A stretch of DNA of 64,000 nt from JANOZM01 sp031429355 (lineage in GTDB: Bacteria; Pseudomonadota; Gammaproteobacteria; Burkholderiales; Burkholderiaceae_E), in contig JANOZM010000005.1 in assembly GCA_031429355.1 (NCBI GenBank), positions 124,001-188,000 on the forward strand, given 5' to 3'. The notes under the pieces are model-generated. The model was not told the origin of the DNA, did no database searches, and was given only the letters and a program-made list of their open reading frames with translations. This document shows, piece by piece, positions 8,529 through 18,264 of the stretch. The translations under genes were made by a program, and so were the position numbers. Position 1 is the stretch's first letter, and each line of letters begins with the position of its first letter.

Positions 8529-9521
8529 ATGAAAACCAAAACCTCCTTTTTACTCGCAACACTAATAGCTGCAACTTCAGCGGCCCATGCTCAAACCAAA
8601 CCCATTGTTAAATTGGATGGTTCATCAACCGTGTATCCAATTATGGAAGCTATTTCCGAGGATTTCCAAAAACAAACTAAAGGCGCGATTCAAGCGACTG
8701 TGGGTATTAGTGGTACTGGCGGTGGCTTCAAGAAGTTCTGCAGAGGTGAAACCGACATCGGTAATGCAAGCCGCCCAATCTTAAAATCCGAGATGGAAAT
8801 TTGCGCTGCCGCTGGAATTAAATACATAGAGCTACCCATTGCATTTGATGCATTGACCGTAGTGGTAAATCCCAAAAACACGGCAATTAAGCAATTGACT
8901 GTCGCACAATTAAAAGCGATTTGGGAGCCTGCCGCAACCGGAAAAATTACTAACTGGAACCAAGTTGATCCTTCGTTTCCTAGCCAGGTTCTACGCTTGT
9001 TTGGACCTGGTGCTGATTCGGGTACTTTCGATTACTTTACCGAAGCGATCAACGGTAAATCAAAATCTTCGCGTAGCGACTTTACTGCGTCTGAAGATGA
9101 CAACGTCTTAGTTCAAGGTGTTTCACGCGACGTAGGCGGTTTGGCCTACTTCGGTTACGCTTATTACATAGAGAACAAAGATAAATTGCGTTCCATCCCA
9201 ATCGTAAACAAGCAAGGCAAACCTGTTTCACCGTCGGAAGCCGCTGTAATTGATGGATCGTATAACCCATTAGCGCGTCCAATTTTTATCTACGTAAACG
9301 AAGCGTCTTTGGCTAAGTCACACGTACGTCAGTATGTTGAATACGCGATGAAAAACGCAGCGCGATTGGCTAAAGAAGTAAAGTACGTACCGCTACCTGC
9401 CAAGGCGTACGAAATCGGTATGGACCACATTAACAAAAAGAAACTTGGTACTGTGTTTAAAGGTAATGCTGAAGTTGGCGTAACCATCGAAGACTTGTTA
9501 AAGCGCGAAGCAGCTCTTTAA
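8529..9521 (+). CDS. PstS-family phosphate-binding periplasmic protein
   Basis: 330 residues with a signal peptide ending at AHAQ (about residue 22). The mature protein begins with the phosphate-binding pattern LDGSSTVYP. SGTGGGFKKF and the NASRPI and GADSGTFDYF segments match PstS-type solute-binding proteins. In the ABC importer it would deliver phosphate to PstCAB, but no pstC, pstA, pstB or phoU gene follows. It may serve a transporter encoded elsewhere or act as a stand-alone sensor. AAGGA six bases before the ATG is a good ribosome site. No convincing Pho box was seen in the 67-base gap after dinB. Confidence 0.85.
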   Translation: MKTKTSFLLATLIAATSAAHAQTKPIVKLDGSSTVYPIMEAISEDFQKQTKGAIQATVGISGTGGGFKKFCRGETDIGNASRPILKSEMEICAAAGIKYIELPIAFDALTVVVNPKNTAIKQLTVAQLKAIWEPAATGKITNWNQVDPSFPSQVLRLFGPGADSGTFDYFTEAINGKSKSSRSDFTASEDDNVLVQGVSRDVGGLAYFGYAYYIENKDKLRSIPIVNKQGKPVSPSEAAVIDGSYNPLARPIFIYVNEASLAKSHVRQYVEYAMKNAARLAKEVKYVPLPAKAYEIGMDHINKKKLGTVFKGNAEVGVTIEDLLKREAAL

Positions 9522-9531
9522 TTGACAAAAC

Positions 9532-9569
9532 TACGGCAACCTTTAACCGAAAAGGGTTTGGTTGCCGTA
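9532..9569. terminator. hairpin between convergent pstS-like gene and ybgC
   Basis: TACGGCAACC (9532-9541) pairs perfectly with GGTTGCCGTA (9560-9569), and the loop can extend the stem with AACC/GGTT. On the minus strand the hairpin is followed by a short T-rich run, so it best fits a terminator for ybgC, whose stop codon lies inside it. It may also slow transcripts from the pstS-like gene. Confidence 0.65.
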
Positions 9570-10010
9570 AGTTAAAATTGCCTGATGTAAACGTTTTGGT
9601 TTCATATCTGTTGCTGAAACGTAAGCAAAACCAACGGTAGCAGTAGCCAACAATAGTTCGTTTAAAAAAATGTTTTGGGTCAGCGTCGCGCTGGCCCTTT
9701 TGCATTCTAGTTGTTGAACAGTGACTGTAAGTTGGTCGTCCATGCTAGCGGCTTTTAAGTATTGAATATTGCATTGAGTTACAACAAAAATAGCGCCCTC
9801 ATGTTCAAGCAACACCCGATTTTCAAGACCTAAGGCGCGCAACCACTCGGTACGGGCACGCTCCATAAATTTTAAGTAATTGGCGTAATACACGACCCCG
9901 CCCAGATCGGTATCCTCGTAATAAACGCGCAATTTCCATACAAACGGATGAGGTGCGCTTTGAGTTAAGAGGCTGTTTTTAATAGAGTTTGTGTCCAAAA
10001 CTACGTCCAA
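9543..10010 (-). CDS. ybgC: YbgC-type acyl-CoA thioesterase
   Basis: 155 residues, a hot-dog fold 4-hydroxybenzoyl-CoA-thioesterase-like protein. The family core YYEDTDLGGVVYYANYL (about residues 30-46), containing the catalytic aspartate, is followed by ERARTEWLRALG. Members hydrolyse acyl-CoA and are often encoded with the Tol-Pal envelope system. No tol genes are next to it here, so the gene is detached from that operon. It is divergent from the helicase gene. Confidence 0.88.
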   Translation of the reverse strand: MDVVLDTNSIKNSLLTQSAPHPFVWKLRVYYEDTDLGGVVYYANYLKFMERARTEWLRALGLENRVLLEHEGAIFVVTQCNIQYLKAASMDDQLTVTVQQLECKRASATLTQNIFLNELLLATATVGFAYVSATDMKPKRLHQAILTYGNQTLFG

Positions 10011-10125
10011 ATCGATTTTTACCGAGGTTTTACGACAAGAGGCTGCGATTAAAGGTCAAGGTTTGCCGAAAAAATAGGCAAATTAAAGAGAAAACAGCTT
10101 AAAGCGACTACAATTGCGTCCAACA

Positions 10126-11655
10126 ATGATGAATACACCTGAAACTCCCAGTTCCGCGCCCTTAGTAGACGCACCCCAAACCCCAGCACCCGATACAACT
10201 TCCGAAGCTGATTTAGTGCCAAGCGTACAGTTTAGCGATTTTGGTCTGCATCCGCAGATTCAAAAAGCTGTGACCGAGCTGGGCTATACAATTCCCACGC
10301 CAATCCAAGCGCAAGCAATACCGGTAGTGTTAACGGGCAAAGATGTCATGGGTGCTGCGCAAACCGGTACCGGCAAAACGGCGGGTTTTGCGCTGCCAAT
10401 TTTACATTTGCTCATGCCGCACGCTACGCCAAGTCCTTCCCCAGCTCGACATCCGGTTCGCGCGCTGATGCTAGCGCCTACCCGTGAATTAGCCGACCAA
10501 ATTTATGTCAATGTGCGCGAGTACGCAAAGCACACGCCGTTGCGCGTTGCTTGTGTTTATGGTGGCGTGGATATGAAACCCCAATCGGCCGCATTACGCG
10601 CCGGTTGTGAAATACTAATTGCGACGCCAGGTCGATTGCTCGATCATATCGAGCAAAAAAATACTTCGTTAAGCCAAGCCTCATTGTTGGTTTTAGATGA
10701 AGCAGATCGTATGCTCGACATGGGCTTTTTGCCCGATATTCAGCGCATTATCAATATGCTGCCTAAGCCCCGCCAAAGCCTGCTGTTTTCGGCTACCTTT
10801 AGCGATGAGATTAAGCGTTTGGCCGGAAGCTTTATGCAAAGCCCCGCAATTATTGAAGTAGCGCGCCGTAATCAAACCAACGAAAATGTTATTCAATCGG
10901 TGTTTAAGGTGGCCAGCAACGACGCAAAACGTCATGCGGTTGCCGAATTAGTTCGAACCAAAAACTTAAGCCAAGTTATTGTGTTTAGTAACACCAAATT
11001 GGGTACTGCTCGCTTAGCGCGCGAATTGGTTAAAGAAGGTTTACGGGCCGATGCAATTCACGGCGATAAAAGCCAACTAGAACGTTTAAAGACACTAGAA
11101 GATTTTAAAGCCAATCGCATCGATATTTTAGTAGCCACTGACGTGGCCGCGCGAGGCTTGGACATCGTAGAATTACCAGCCGTTATTAACTACGATTTAC
11201 CCCGTGCACCTGAAGATTATGTACACCGTATTGGCCGTACTGGCCGAGCTGGCGCATCAGGTGTCGCGTTGTCATTGATGGCGCCGGGCGAAGAGCGTTA
11301 CTTGGTTGATATTGAAAAATTGATCAAGAAAAAATTGATCGTTGAAGAACTAGAAGTGCCGGTGGTTGCGCCAAGAGCGGAACGTACTTACGCCAGCAAA
11401 ACTGATTATCAAAAGACCGATTACAGCAAGGCAGAGCGCGGTACTCGTCGCGATCGCGTTCGTAGCAGTTTGCCTGGTCATTCTAGCGATGACTTTTTCT
11501 TCAAACCCTATGAAGATACGGTACCAAGCGCTACTCAGATGGCAGCCGACGCGGCCAACGAGGCCATTAACCGAGCTTCAATTCGACCAGGTGCTTTAAA
11601 GCGACCGATTCGTGCTATCCCAGTGCTGTTGGGTGGAAAGCAAGCGCAGCGTTAA
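10126..11655 (+). CDS. rhlE: DEAD-box ATP-dependent RNA helicase, RhlE-like
   Basis: About 509 residues from the ATG at 10126; a second ATG follows at once at 10129, and an upstream in-frame TTG at 10114 is less likely. The motifs run in order: Q motif with FSDFGL, AQTGTGKT (78-85), PTRELADQ, TPGRLLDH, DEADRMLDMGF, SAT and HRIGRTGRAG. The C-terminal tail is basic and rich in Tyr, Lys and Arg (around 410-450). The DMGF after DEAD and the tail favour RhlE over DbpA or SrmB, but the exact subfamily is uncertain. Such proteins remodel RNA in ribosome assembly or decay. The gene ends one base before the convergent gluQ gene. Confidence 0.92.
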   Translation: MMNTPETPSSAPLVDAPQTPAPDTTSEADLVPSVQFSDFGLHPQIQKAVTELGYTIPTPIQAQAIPVVLTGKDVMGAAQTGTGKTAGFALPILHLLMPHATPSPSPARHPVRALMLAPTRELADQIYVNVREYAKHTPLRVACVYGGVDMKPQSAALRAGCEILIATPGRLLDHIEQKNTSLSQASLLVLDEADRMLDMGFLPDIQRIINMLPKPRQSLLFSATFSDEIKRLAGSFMQSPAIIEVARRNQTNENVIQSVFKVASNDAKRHAVAELVRTKNLSQVIVFSNTKLGTARLARELVKEGLRADAIHGDKSQLERLKTLEDFKANRIDILVATDVAARGLDIVELPAVINYDLPRAPEDYVHRIGRTGRAGASGVALSLMAPGEERYLVDIEKLIKKKLIVEELEVPVVAPRAERTYASKTDYQKTDYSKAERGTRRDRVRSSLPGHSSDDFFFKPYEDTVPSATQMAADAANEAINRASIRPGALKRPIRAIPVLLGGKQAQR

Positions 11656-11656
11656 T

Positions 11657-12613
11657 TTAAATTTTCGCTTGATCGGCAAAAATAAAATTTTGGTCAGGCG
11701 GAAATACCAAGCCGAATCTAATTAGCGCTTGGGCACCTAATTGATTGCGCCAAAACTCTGGCACACTTTCGGCCTGAGATGCCGGCAGGCCCAAGGCAAG
11801 CAAAGCAAAATTCAAAGTTTGTAATGGGTTGGTTAAATCTAGCGCTTGCGCGCCATTTTGTTTCGATAACTTTTGGCCATCATCGCCCAGCACCAAAGGC
11901 AAATGTGCATATTGCCATTTACAATGGCCATTCAGTTTGTACTGCAACCAGCGCTGTCTGGGCGTATTGTTGAGCAAATCTTGCCCGCGCACAATATGGG
12001 TAATTGCTTGCTCGTTATCGTCCACTACAACCGCCAATTGGTAACTAAATATTTTGTCGGCCCTTTGTAAAACGAAGTCGCCGCACTCGGCGCGTGGGTC
12101 AAAAAATTGGCGTCCTAACCAACGATCTTGGAACGCGCAAAGCTCGGTGAGTTTTTTGTAATCGTTGGTCTCGGGTTCATTGGGTAGTGCTAACCTTGAT
12201 GCAAAAGCTAAAGTACGGTTTTGTAAAACCGCAGCGCGACAATGACCTAAATAAACGCTCTCTTTACCGCGTTCTGTCACTTGCCCTGCGGCTAACGCTT
12301 GTCGTGCTAAATCGCTGCGGGTGCAGCGGCAGCGGTAGGTTGATTGCGCCAACTGCTCTAATGAATCTTGATAAACTTTGCTGCGCTGGCTTTGACGCAA
12401 CACCGTTTCGTTCCACTCAAAACCCAGTGTTTCGAGAGTACGCAAATGCTCGTCACCCATCCCAAGTTGCGCGCGCGTTGTGTCTACATCTTCGATACGA
12501 ATTAACCACTGGCCGGCATGCTGCTTGGCATCTAAATAACTACCCATTGCGGCCGCAAGCGAACCCAAATGCAAAGGGCCTGTAGGAGACGGCGCAAAAC
12601 GTCCGCGATACAT
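11657..12613 (-). CDS. gluQ: glutamyl-Q tRNA(Asp) synthetase
   Basis: 318 residues, a paralogue of the glutamyl-tRNA synthetase catalytic domain without the anticodon-binding domain. RFAPSPTGPLHLGS at the start is the class-I HIGH-type motif. CRCTRSDLA with a later YLGHCR gives the zinc-site cysteines, and KLSKQNGA is the KMSKS-type loop. It attaches glutamate to queuosine at position 34 of tRNA(Asp). The length and the lack of an anticodon domain separate it from GltX. Confidence 0.93.
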   Translation of the reverse strand: MYRGRFAPSPTGPLHLGSLAAAMGSYLDAKQHAGQWLIRIEDVDTTRAQLGMGDEHLRTLETLGFEWNETVLRQSQRSKVYQDSLEQLAQSTYRCRCTRSDLARQALAAGQVTERGKESVYLGHCRAAVLQNRTLAFASRLALPNEPETNDYKKLTELCAFQDRWLGRQFFDPRAECGDFVLQRADKIFSYQLAVVVDDNEQAITHIVRGQDLLNNTPRQRWLQYKLNGHCKWQYAHLPLVLGDDGQKLSKQNGAQALDLTNPLQTLNFALLALGLPASQAESVPEFWRNQLGAQALIRFGLVFPPDQNFIFADQAKI

Positions 12614-12716
12614 TGTTAGTTAAGTCTCGTTTCGGGTAAGATCAAGTTATCCTGCGTCGACAAGATAAAAGACTTTTTTGTTGGTCGTGGTCAATTATAA
12701 AAGACTGAGACAATTA

Positions 12717-13898
12717 ATGAATACAATTTCAACAGCGGCCACCAGTGCTGCTCATGTAAAAGCTAAACAATCCAAACCCAGGCAGTTAGCAGTAGCAGCA
12801 GTTTTAAGTCTGTCCGCAATAATTTCAGCTTGCGGTGGATCTGATGGTTCTAGTGCACCGAAAACCACAGCGACCAATATTAAAGTGTTTGGCGATTCAC
12901 TTGCCGATAGCGGTGTATTTGGTTTTAAATTTACGGTAAATGGCGCGGCTGGCGACAACGCGCTTATTTGGACCGAGCGCATTGCTGCCCAATACGGTAA
13001 AGAACTTTGCCCGTTTTTTAGAGCGGCTGGTCCAACGACATTTGCTGCTCCTGTAGCAACTTGTAATTCATTTGCAATTGGCGGTGGACGCATTAACAGT
13101 ACAGTAGCAACAGGTGGTTCAAGCAGTCCATACTCAATACCTTTTCAAATGGATGCCGCTTTGGCGGGGGGCAACCACCAAGCTAGCGATATTATTTTGG
13201 TTGATGGTGGTGGTAACGACGTAGCTGACTTATTCGGAGCCTATCTCGGTGCAACAACACCTGCAGGGCAGGCCGCGTACTTCGCATTGCTTTCCAGCAT
13301 CGTACCTAGTGCCAATGTAGCAACTGCGCTCAGTCAAGCAAACGGCGGTGCAGTTGCAGGTGGAGCGTATATGCAAGCACTGGCCAATCGTTTTGCCGAC
13401 ACGATTGAAACCAAACTATTAGCAAAAGGTGCCGAACGAGTCGTCGTGCTCAATATGCCTGCAATTACTAATACCCCCCGGTTTAAGGCAGTGCTCGCAG
13501 GGGTTGGAGCTGCTGCAGGTCAAGCTACAGCGACTGCAGCGCAAGGTTTGGCAATTGAGTGGGTGAAAGCTTTTAATGCGACTTTGGTTGCGCGGCTAGG
13601 TACAAATTCAAAAATCGCTTTGGTTGATTTTTATTCAGAATTTAATGCCCAAGTAACCAATCCGGCACAATATGGCTTAACCAATGTTACTACTCCTGCT
13701 TGTCCGGTAATTGGTACCGATGCGCAAGGCTTGCCGAACTACAATTTACCGGCTTGTACCGCTACTGCGTTGGATGCAGCGGGTCCACAGGGCTGGCGTA
13801 CCTATTCATTTTCCGATGGTTTCCATCCCACGCCGCGCGGTTACGAATTGCTAGCGCAACTAGTCGCTGCTGAAATGGGCAAAAAGGGTTGGCTGTAA
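12717..13898 (+). CDS. SGNH/GDSL-family esterase, predicted lipoprotein
   Basis: 393 residues from the ATG at 12717. The signal peptide ends in a lipobox, IISAC, with Cys39. The nucleophile motif VFGDSLADSG has Ser61. The later GGGNDVADL and the C-terminal DGFHPTPRGYEL supply the Asn and the Asp-His of an SGNH hydrolase. Members cleave ester bonds in lipids or acetylated sugars at the cell surface. The substrate cannot be read from the sequence. The OmpW gene begins 53 bases later on the same strand and may be co-transcribed. Confidence 0.85.
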   Translation: MNTISTAATSAAHVKAKQSKPRQLAVAAVLSLSAIISACGGSDGSSAPKTTATNIKVFGDSLADSGVFGFKFTVNGAAGDNALIWTERIAAQYGKELCPFFRAAGPTTFAAPVATCNSFAIGGGRINSTVATGGSSSPYSIPFQMDAALAGGNHQASDIILVDGGGNDVADLFGAYLGATTPAGQAAYFALLSSIVPSANVATALSQANGGAVAGGAYMQALANRFADTIETKLLAKGAERVVVLNMPAITNTPRFKAVLAGVGAAAGQATATAAQGLAIEWVKAFNATLVARLGTNSKIALVDFYSEFNAQVTNPAQYGLTNVTTPACPVIGTDAQGLPNYNLPACTATALDAAGPQGWRTYSFSDGFHPTPRGYELLAQLVAAEMGKKGWL

Positions 13899-13951
13899 TT
13901 AGTTGGGTTGCTTTGGTCAATTAATAAATAAAAAAATCGGAAATAAATAAA

Positions 13952-14635
13952 ATGAAAACTGTTTTTAATCAGTCGATTGTAGTTAGTCTTTTGGGTCTTG
14001 GCGCTTTGTTTTCCGGAACAGTTTGCGCGCAGAGTTCGGGTCAATGGCTAGGTCGGGTTGGGTTTACTTATCTGGCACCAGATACTTCAAGCGGAAATTT
14101 GAGCCTCGCTCCGCAAGGTTCGCAATTAGATGTAGGGAGTGCTTCGCAAATTGGTGGTGGGGTAACTTACATGCTTAGTGACAACCTCTCTGTAGATATA
14201 CCGCTGTCGTTGCCATTCAAGCTAAAAGTGCAAGGCGCCGGCACATTTTTTAGTGGCGCTGGAATGGTTGCTACCGCGAAGGTGTTGCCGATGGCAATTA
14301 TTGGTCAATATCGTTTTGGTGCAGCCAACGCTCAGTTTCGTCCCTATGTAGGTGCAGGGCTTGTATATGCCAATTTTCATGACGAAAAAACTACCGCGTT
14401 GTTATCGGCATCTACTGGCGGAACGCCACGCAATCCAACTACCGTTCAGTTTGATGACAAGCTGACTTTTGCTGCGCAAGCCGGGCTGAAATTTAACGTT
14501 ACTGGTCGCTGGTTTCTAGACGCTAATCTTGTTTATGTACCTCTAAAGACAAAAGGGGTTTTATCGACTGGCCAAACTATTGAAACTAAGTTAAATCCAA
14601 TGGCTGTTTCTTTGACTTTGGGCACGGCCTTTTAG
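13952..14635 (+). CDS. OmpW-family outer membrane beta-barrel protein
   Basis: 227 residues with a signal peptide ending near VCAQ (about residue 26). The barrel shows the family features: WLGRVGFTYLAPD at the start, DNLSVDIPLSLPFK in the middle, FRPYVGAGLVYANFHDE, and a final aromatic residue in LGTAF. OmpW proteins form eight-stranded channels for small hydrophobic molecules. An A/T-rich leader precedes the ATG. Confidence 0.88.
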   Translation: MKTVFNQSIVVSLLGLGALFSGTVCAQSSGQWLGRVGFTYLAPDTSSGNLSLAPQGSQLDVGSASQIGGGVTYMLSDNLSVDIPLSLPFKLKVQGAGTFFSGAGMVATAKVLPMAIIGQYRFGAANAQFRPYVGAGLVYANFHDEKTTALLSASTGGTPRNPTTVQFDDKLTFAAQAGLKFNVTGRWFLDANLVYVPLKTKGVLSTGQTIETKLNPMAVSLTLGTAF

Positions 14636-14662
14636 TTTGCTTTTTTGTCTAGTTGTTGTGCA

Positions 14663-14692
14663 TTAAGCCAAGCGCTGTGTCGCTTGGCTTAA
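14663..14692. terminator. 12-bp perfect inverted repeat after ompW
   Basis: TTAAGCCAAGCG (14663-14674) and CGCTTGGCTTAA (14681-14692) form a perfect stem with a six-base loop, 27 bases after the ompW stop. The stem is followed on the plus strand by A residues, not T, so it is not a textbook terminator. It may still terminate or stabilise the ompW transcript. Confidence 0.5.
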
Positions 14693-14766
14693 AAAACTTC
14701 TAATTGTGGCTGTTCAAAACAGCTTGAAGGGCAAAATCGGCCCTTGGCTCCGGTAAAATTCGGGTC

Positions 14767-17700
14767 ATGTCTGATCAGCTAATCGAAACTGCGCCTAACA
14801 ACCGAATGAATCCAGCATTCGTTCACCTGCGCGTACATACCGAATACTCACTAGTCGATTCCATTGTCCGAATTGACGATATTGCTGCGCACGCACACAA
14901 AGATCAGCAAGTAGCGCTTGCGATGTCAGATCTTGGTAACTTGTTTGGATGGGTGAAGTTTTATCAAGCGGTACGTTCTAAGGGACTCAAAGCAATTTGT
15001 GGGGTCGATGCTTTTGTAACCAATGCTGAAGATAGAGATCGACCGCATCGAGTACTAATCATTGCGAAGAGTAAGCAAGGCTATTTGAGACTTTGCGAAT
15101 TGTTGTCCCGCGCGTGGCTAGAAAATCAGTACCGGGGGCGTGGTGAGTTTTCGCGCGATTGGTTCGAAAACGAAACCGAATTGCTGTTGTTATCAGGTGC
15201 ACAGTTTGGCGATGTTGGTCAAGCGCTGTTGGCGGGCCAAGAAGAGCGCGCTTATGCGCTTGCAAAAGAGTGGTCAGCAAAGTTTCCAAATAATTATTTT
15301 TTAGAGATTCAGCGACATAGCCATCCTGACGCTGAAAAACAAACGCGCGCGGCGGCGTTTCTTGGGCAAACTTTAGGGCTGCCTTGCGTGGTGACCCACC
15401 CGATTCAGTTTATGGATCCTTCGCAGCACGAAGCGCATGAAGCCCGTGTTTGTATTTCTGAAGGTGAAATTTTAACCAATCCTCGGCGTGTAAAAAAGTT
15501 CTTTCAAGATCAACATTTCAAAACACAAGATGAAATGTGCAGCTTGTTTGCAGACTTACCAGAAGCCGTTGCGAACTCGGTGTTAATTGCCCAGCGATGC
15601 TCGTTAGACTTAGAACTTGGTAAGCCGCAACTGCCCGATTTCCCGACGCCCGATGGTTTAACCCTTGATGCCTTTATGCGCAAGAGTTCGCTGGACGGTT
15701 TGTTGGCGCGCATGCCTAAGTTGTACCCTCACCTTGAAGAGCGCGCCGAACAGGAAGTTATTTATCGACACCGTCTCGACTACGAATGCGACACTATTCA
15801 AGAGATGGGCTTTGCCGGCTACTTTTTGATCGTTGCCGACTTTATTAACTGGGCTAAGAGCAATGGCGTTCCGGTTGGACCGGGCCGTGGATCGGGCGCG
15901 GGATCGTTAGTCGCCTATTGTTTGGGTATTACCGATTTAGATCCGATCCCCTATGCTTTACTGTTTGAGCGGTTCCTAAATCCAGAGCGGGTTTCAATGC
16001 CCGACTTCGATATCGATTTTTGCCAAGATAAACGCTACCAAGTAATCGAATATGTGCGCGATAAGTATGGTGCTTCTGCTGTTTCGCAAATCGCCACGTT
16101 TGGTACGATGGCCTCGAAGGCCGTAATTCGAGATGCGGGCCGCGTTTTGGACATGCCCTACAATTTTTGCGATCAGTTATCTAAGCTCATTCCGGTGGTG
16201 CAAAATAAACCACTGTCATTAGAAAAAGCGCGCGAGCAAGAACCCATTTTAGTCGAGCGCGAAAAAAACGAAGAAGAAGTACGCGAACTACTGGCACTTG
16301 CAGGGCCGCTTGAAGACTTAACGCGTAACGTTGGTATGCATGCTGGCGGCGTTTTAATTGCGCCTGGCAAGCTCACAGACTTTTGCCCGTTGTATCAAGC
16401 TGCTGGTGCCGATGCCGTAATTAGTCAGTTTGATAAAGACGATGTAGAAGCAGTAGGGCTTGTAAAGTTCGACTTTTTGGGTCTTCGAAATTTAACGATT
16501 ATCGATTTAGCGGTGAAGTACATCAACCAACGCTATCCCGATTTAAACCTCGATTTGAACGAGTTAAGTTTCGACGATCCCGCAGCTTATAAAATTTTAA
16601 AAGATGCCAACACGACCGCCGTTTTTCAGGTGGAGGGTGATGGTATGAAAAAACTTTTATCAAAATTAGGGCCTGATCGTTTCGAAGATATTATTGCGGT
16701 ACTTGCCTTGTACCGACCGGGGCCACTGGGTTCGGGCATGGTCGACGACTTTGTGTTGCGTAAAAAAGGTAAGCAAGAAATTGATTACTTTCATCCCGAT
16801 TTAAAAGCCTGCTTAGAGCCGACCTACGGCGTTATTGTGTATCAAGAGCAGGTGATGCAAATTTCGCAAATTATTGGTGGCTACACGCTAGGTAGCGCCG
16901 ATCTGTTGCGTCGCGCAATGGGTAAGAAAAAAGCCGAAGAGATGGCGTTGCATCGCGATACTTTTACCCAAGGTGCCATTGGCAAAGGCTATACCGCCGT
17001 ACTAGCCACTCGTTTGTTTGATCTAATGGCGATGTTTGCCGAGTACGGTTTTAATAAAAGCCACACAGCCGCCTACGCGGTCTTAACCTATCAAACGGCT
17101 TGGCTTAAAGCGAAATATCCGGCTGAGTTTATTGCGGCTACTTTGTCGTCGGATATGGACTCGACCGACAAAATGCAATTGTTTGTTGCCGATGCAAAAG
17201 CAAAGAACGGCATTAAAATTTTACCGCCCGATGTAAATGAATCAAGCCTAAAGTTTTTACCCGTTTCAAACGATTCAGTGCGCTACGGTTTAGGCGCGGT
17301 AAAAGGTACGGGCGAATCGGCAGTTTTAAATATTTTAAAGGCTCGCCAAGATGCGGGACCATTTTTAGATTTATTTGATTTTTGTACACGAGTTGATCGA
17401 CGTACTGTAAACCGCAGAACCATCGAGGCCTTAATTCGCGCTGGCGCATTCGATACACTTAAAGATGATCGCGCCGTGTTGTTAGCCAGCTTAACCCGAG
17501 CTTTGGCAGCTGCTGAGCAAATTGCTGCGTCAAGCGATCAGGTTAGTTTATTTGGAGGCGACGACGCCGCCTCGCCGGTACCCGAGTGGATTAAAGTTCC
17601 GGCATGGTCACCTCGGCAACAATTGCAAGAAGAAAAAGCAGCACTGGGGTTTTTTTTAAGTGGGCACTTATTTGAAAGTTATTCAACAGAAGTGCGTCGC

Positions 17701-18264
17701 ATTGTGCGCACGAAAATTGTTGATGTTCAACCGTCGCGCGACTTAATTTGGATCGCCGGTATTGTGGCCAGCATGCGTACGCAAATGACCCGCCGAGGAA
17801 AAATGCTGGCAGTCAATTTAGATGACGGTTCAGGTAGCGTTGAGTTGATGGTTTTTTCTGAGCTGTATGACAAATCGCGACACCTTATTAAAGAAGATGA
17901 ATTATTGTTTGTTCAAGTAAAAATTCAAAACGATGAGTACAGCGGTGGTCTACGGGCTACTGCCGATAGAGTTGCTTCGCTAAGTGATATGCGTGCCCAG
18001 TTTGTACGGCATGTTAATTTGAAAATGAATGGCAATACCGATGTGCCACGCCTGCGTAAATTATTAGAGCCGTTTAAAATTTTACGCAATGCGCAAGGTG
18101 AGTTTGTTAGCGGAGGGGTGGGCGTACGCATTGCCTATCACCGTGATAATTTTGCTTGCGATATCGACCTTGGCGAGCAATGGCGGGTACGGCCCGATGA
18201 TGTGTTGTTTACCTCATTGGTCGAGTGGTTTGGTCGTGACGGGTTTAGCTTAAGCTATGTCTAG
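14767..18264 (+). CDS. dnaE: DNA polymerase III alpha subunit
   Basis: 1165 residues, full length for a DnaE1-type replicative polymerase. The order is PHP domain (HLRVHTEYSLVDS near residue 20), palm with GPGRGSGAGSL and the catalytic PDFDIDFC, the fingers region with GFNKSHTAAYAVLTYQTAWLKAKYP, helix-hairpin-helix, and an OB fold near residue 1000. It carries out chromosome replication as part of the holoenzyme. The msbA start overlaps its stop by eight bases, which indicates coupled translation. A spacer of about 130 bases after ompW includes the inverted repeat at 14663-14692. Confidence 0.97.
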   Translation: MSDQLIETAPNNRMNPAFVHLRVHTEYSLVDSIVRIDDIAAHAHKDQQVALAMSDLGNLFGWVKFYQAVRSKGLKAICGVDAFVTNAEDRDRPHRVLIIAKSKQGYLRLCELLSRAWLENQYRGRGEFSRDWFENETELLLLSGAQFGDVGQALLAGQEERAYALAKEWSAKFPNNYFLEIQRHSHPDAEKQTRAAAFLGQTLGLPCVVTHPIQFMDPSQHEAHEARVCISEGEILTNPRRVKKFFQDQHFKTQDEMCSLFADLPEAVANSVLIAQRCSLDLELGKPQLPDFPTPDGLTLDAFMRKSSLDGLLARMPKLYPHLEERAEQEVIYRHRLDYECDTIQEMGFAGYFLIVADFINWAKSNGVPVGPGRGSGAGSLVAYCLGITDLDPIPYALLFERFLNPERVSMPDFDIDFCQDKRYQVIEYVRDKYGASAVSQIATFGTMASKAVIRDAGRVLDMPYNFCDQLSKLIPVVQNKPLSLEKAREQEPILVEREKNEEEVRELLALAGPLEDLTRNVGMHAGGVLIAPGKLTDFCPLYQAAGADAVISQFDKDDVEAVGLVKFDFLGLRNLTIIDLAVKYINQRYPDLNLDLNELSFDDPAAYKILKDANTTAVFQVEGDGMKKLLSKLGPDRFEDIIAVLALYRPGPLGSGMVDDFVLRKKGKQEIDYFHPDLKACLEPTYGVIVYQEQVMQISQIIGGYTLGSADLLRRAMGKKKAEEMALHRDTFTQGAIGKGYTAVLATRLFDLMAMFAEYGFNKSHTAAYAVLTYQTAWLKAKYPAEFIAATLSSDMDSTDKMQLFVADAKAKNGIKILPPDVNESSLKFLPVSNDSVRYGLGAVKGTGESAVLNILKARQDAGPFLDLFDFCTRVDRRTVNRRTIEALIRAGAFDTLKDDRAVLLASLTRALAAAEQIAASSDQVSLFGGDDAASPVPEWIKVPAWSPRQQLQEEKAALGFFLSGHLFESYSTEVRRIVRTKIVDVQPSRDLIWIAGIVASMRTQMTRRGKMLAVNLDDGSGSVELMVFSELYDKSRHLIKEDELLFVQVKIQNDEYSGGLRATADRVASLSDMRAQFVRHVNLKMNGNTDVPRLRKLLEPFKILRNAQGEFVSGGVGVRIAYHRDNFACDIDLGEQWRVRPDDVLFTSLVEWFGRDGFSLSYV

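Noticed and set aside
14727..14745. AAGGGC/GCCCTT inverted repeat upstream of dnaE
   Set aside because: Six-base arms with no T-run; expected by chance at this length.
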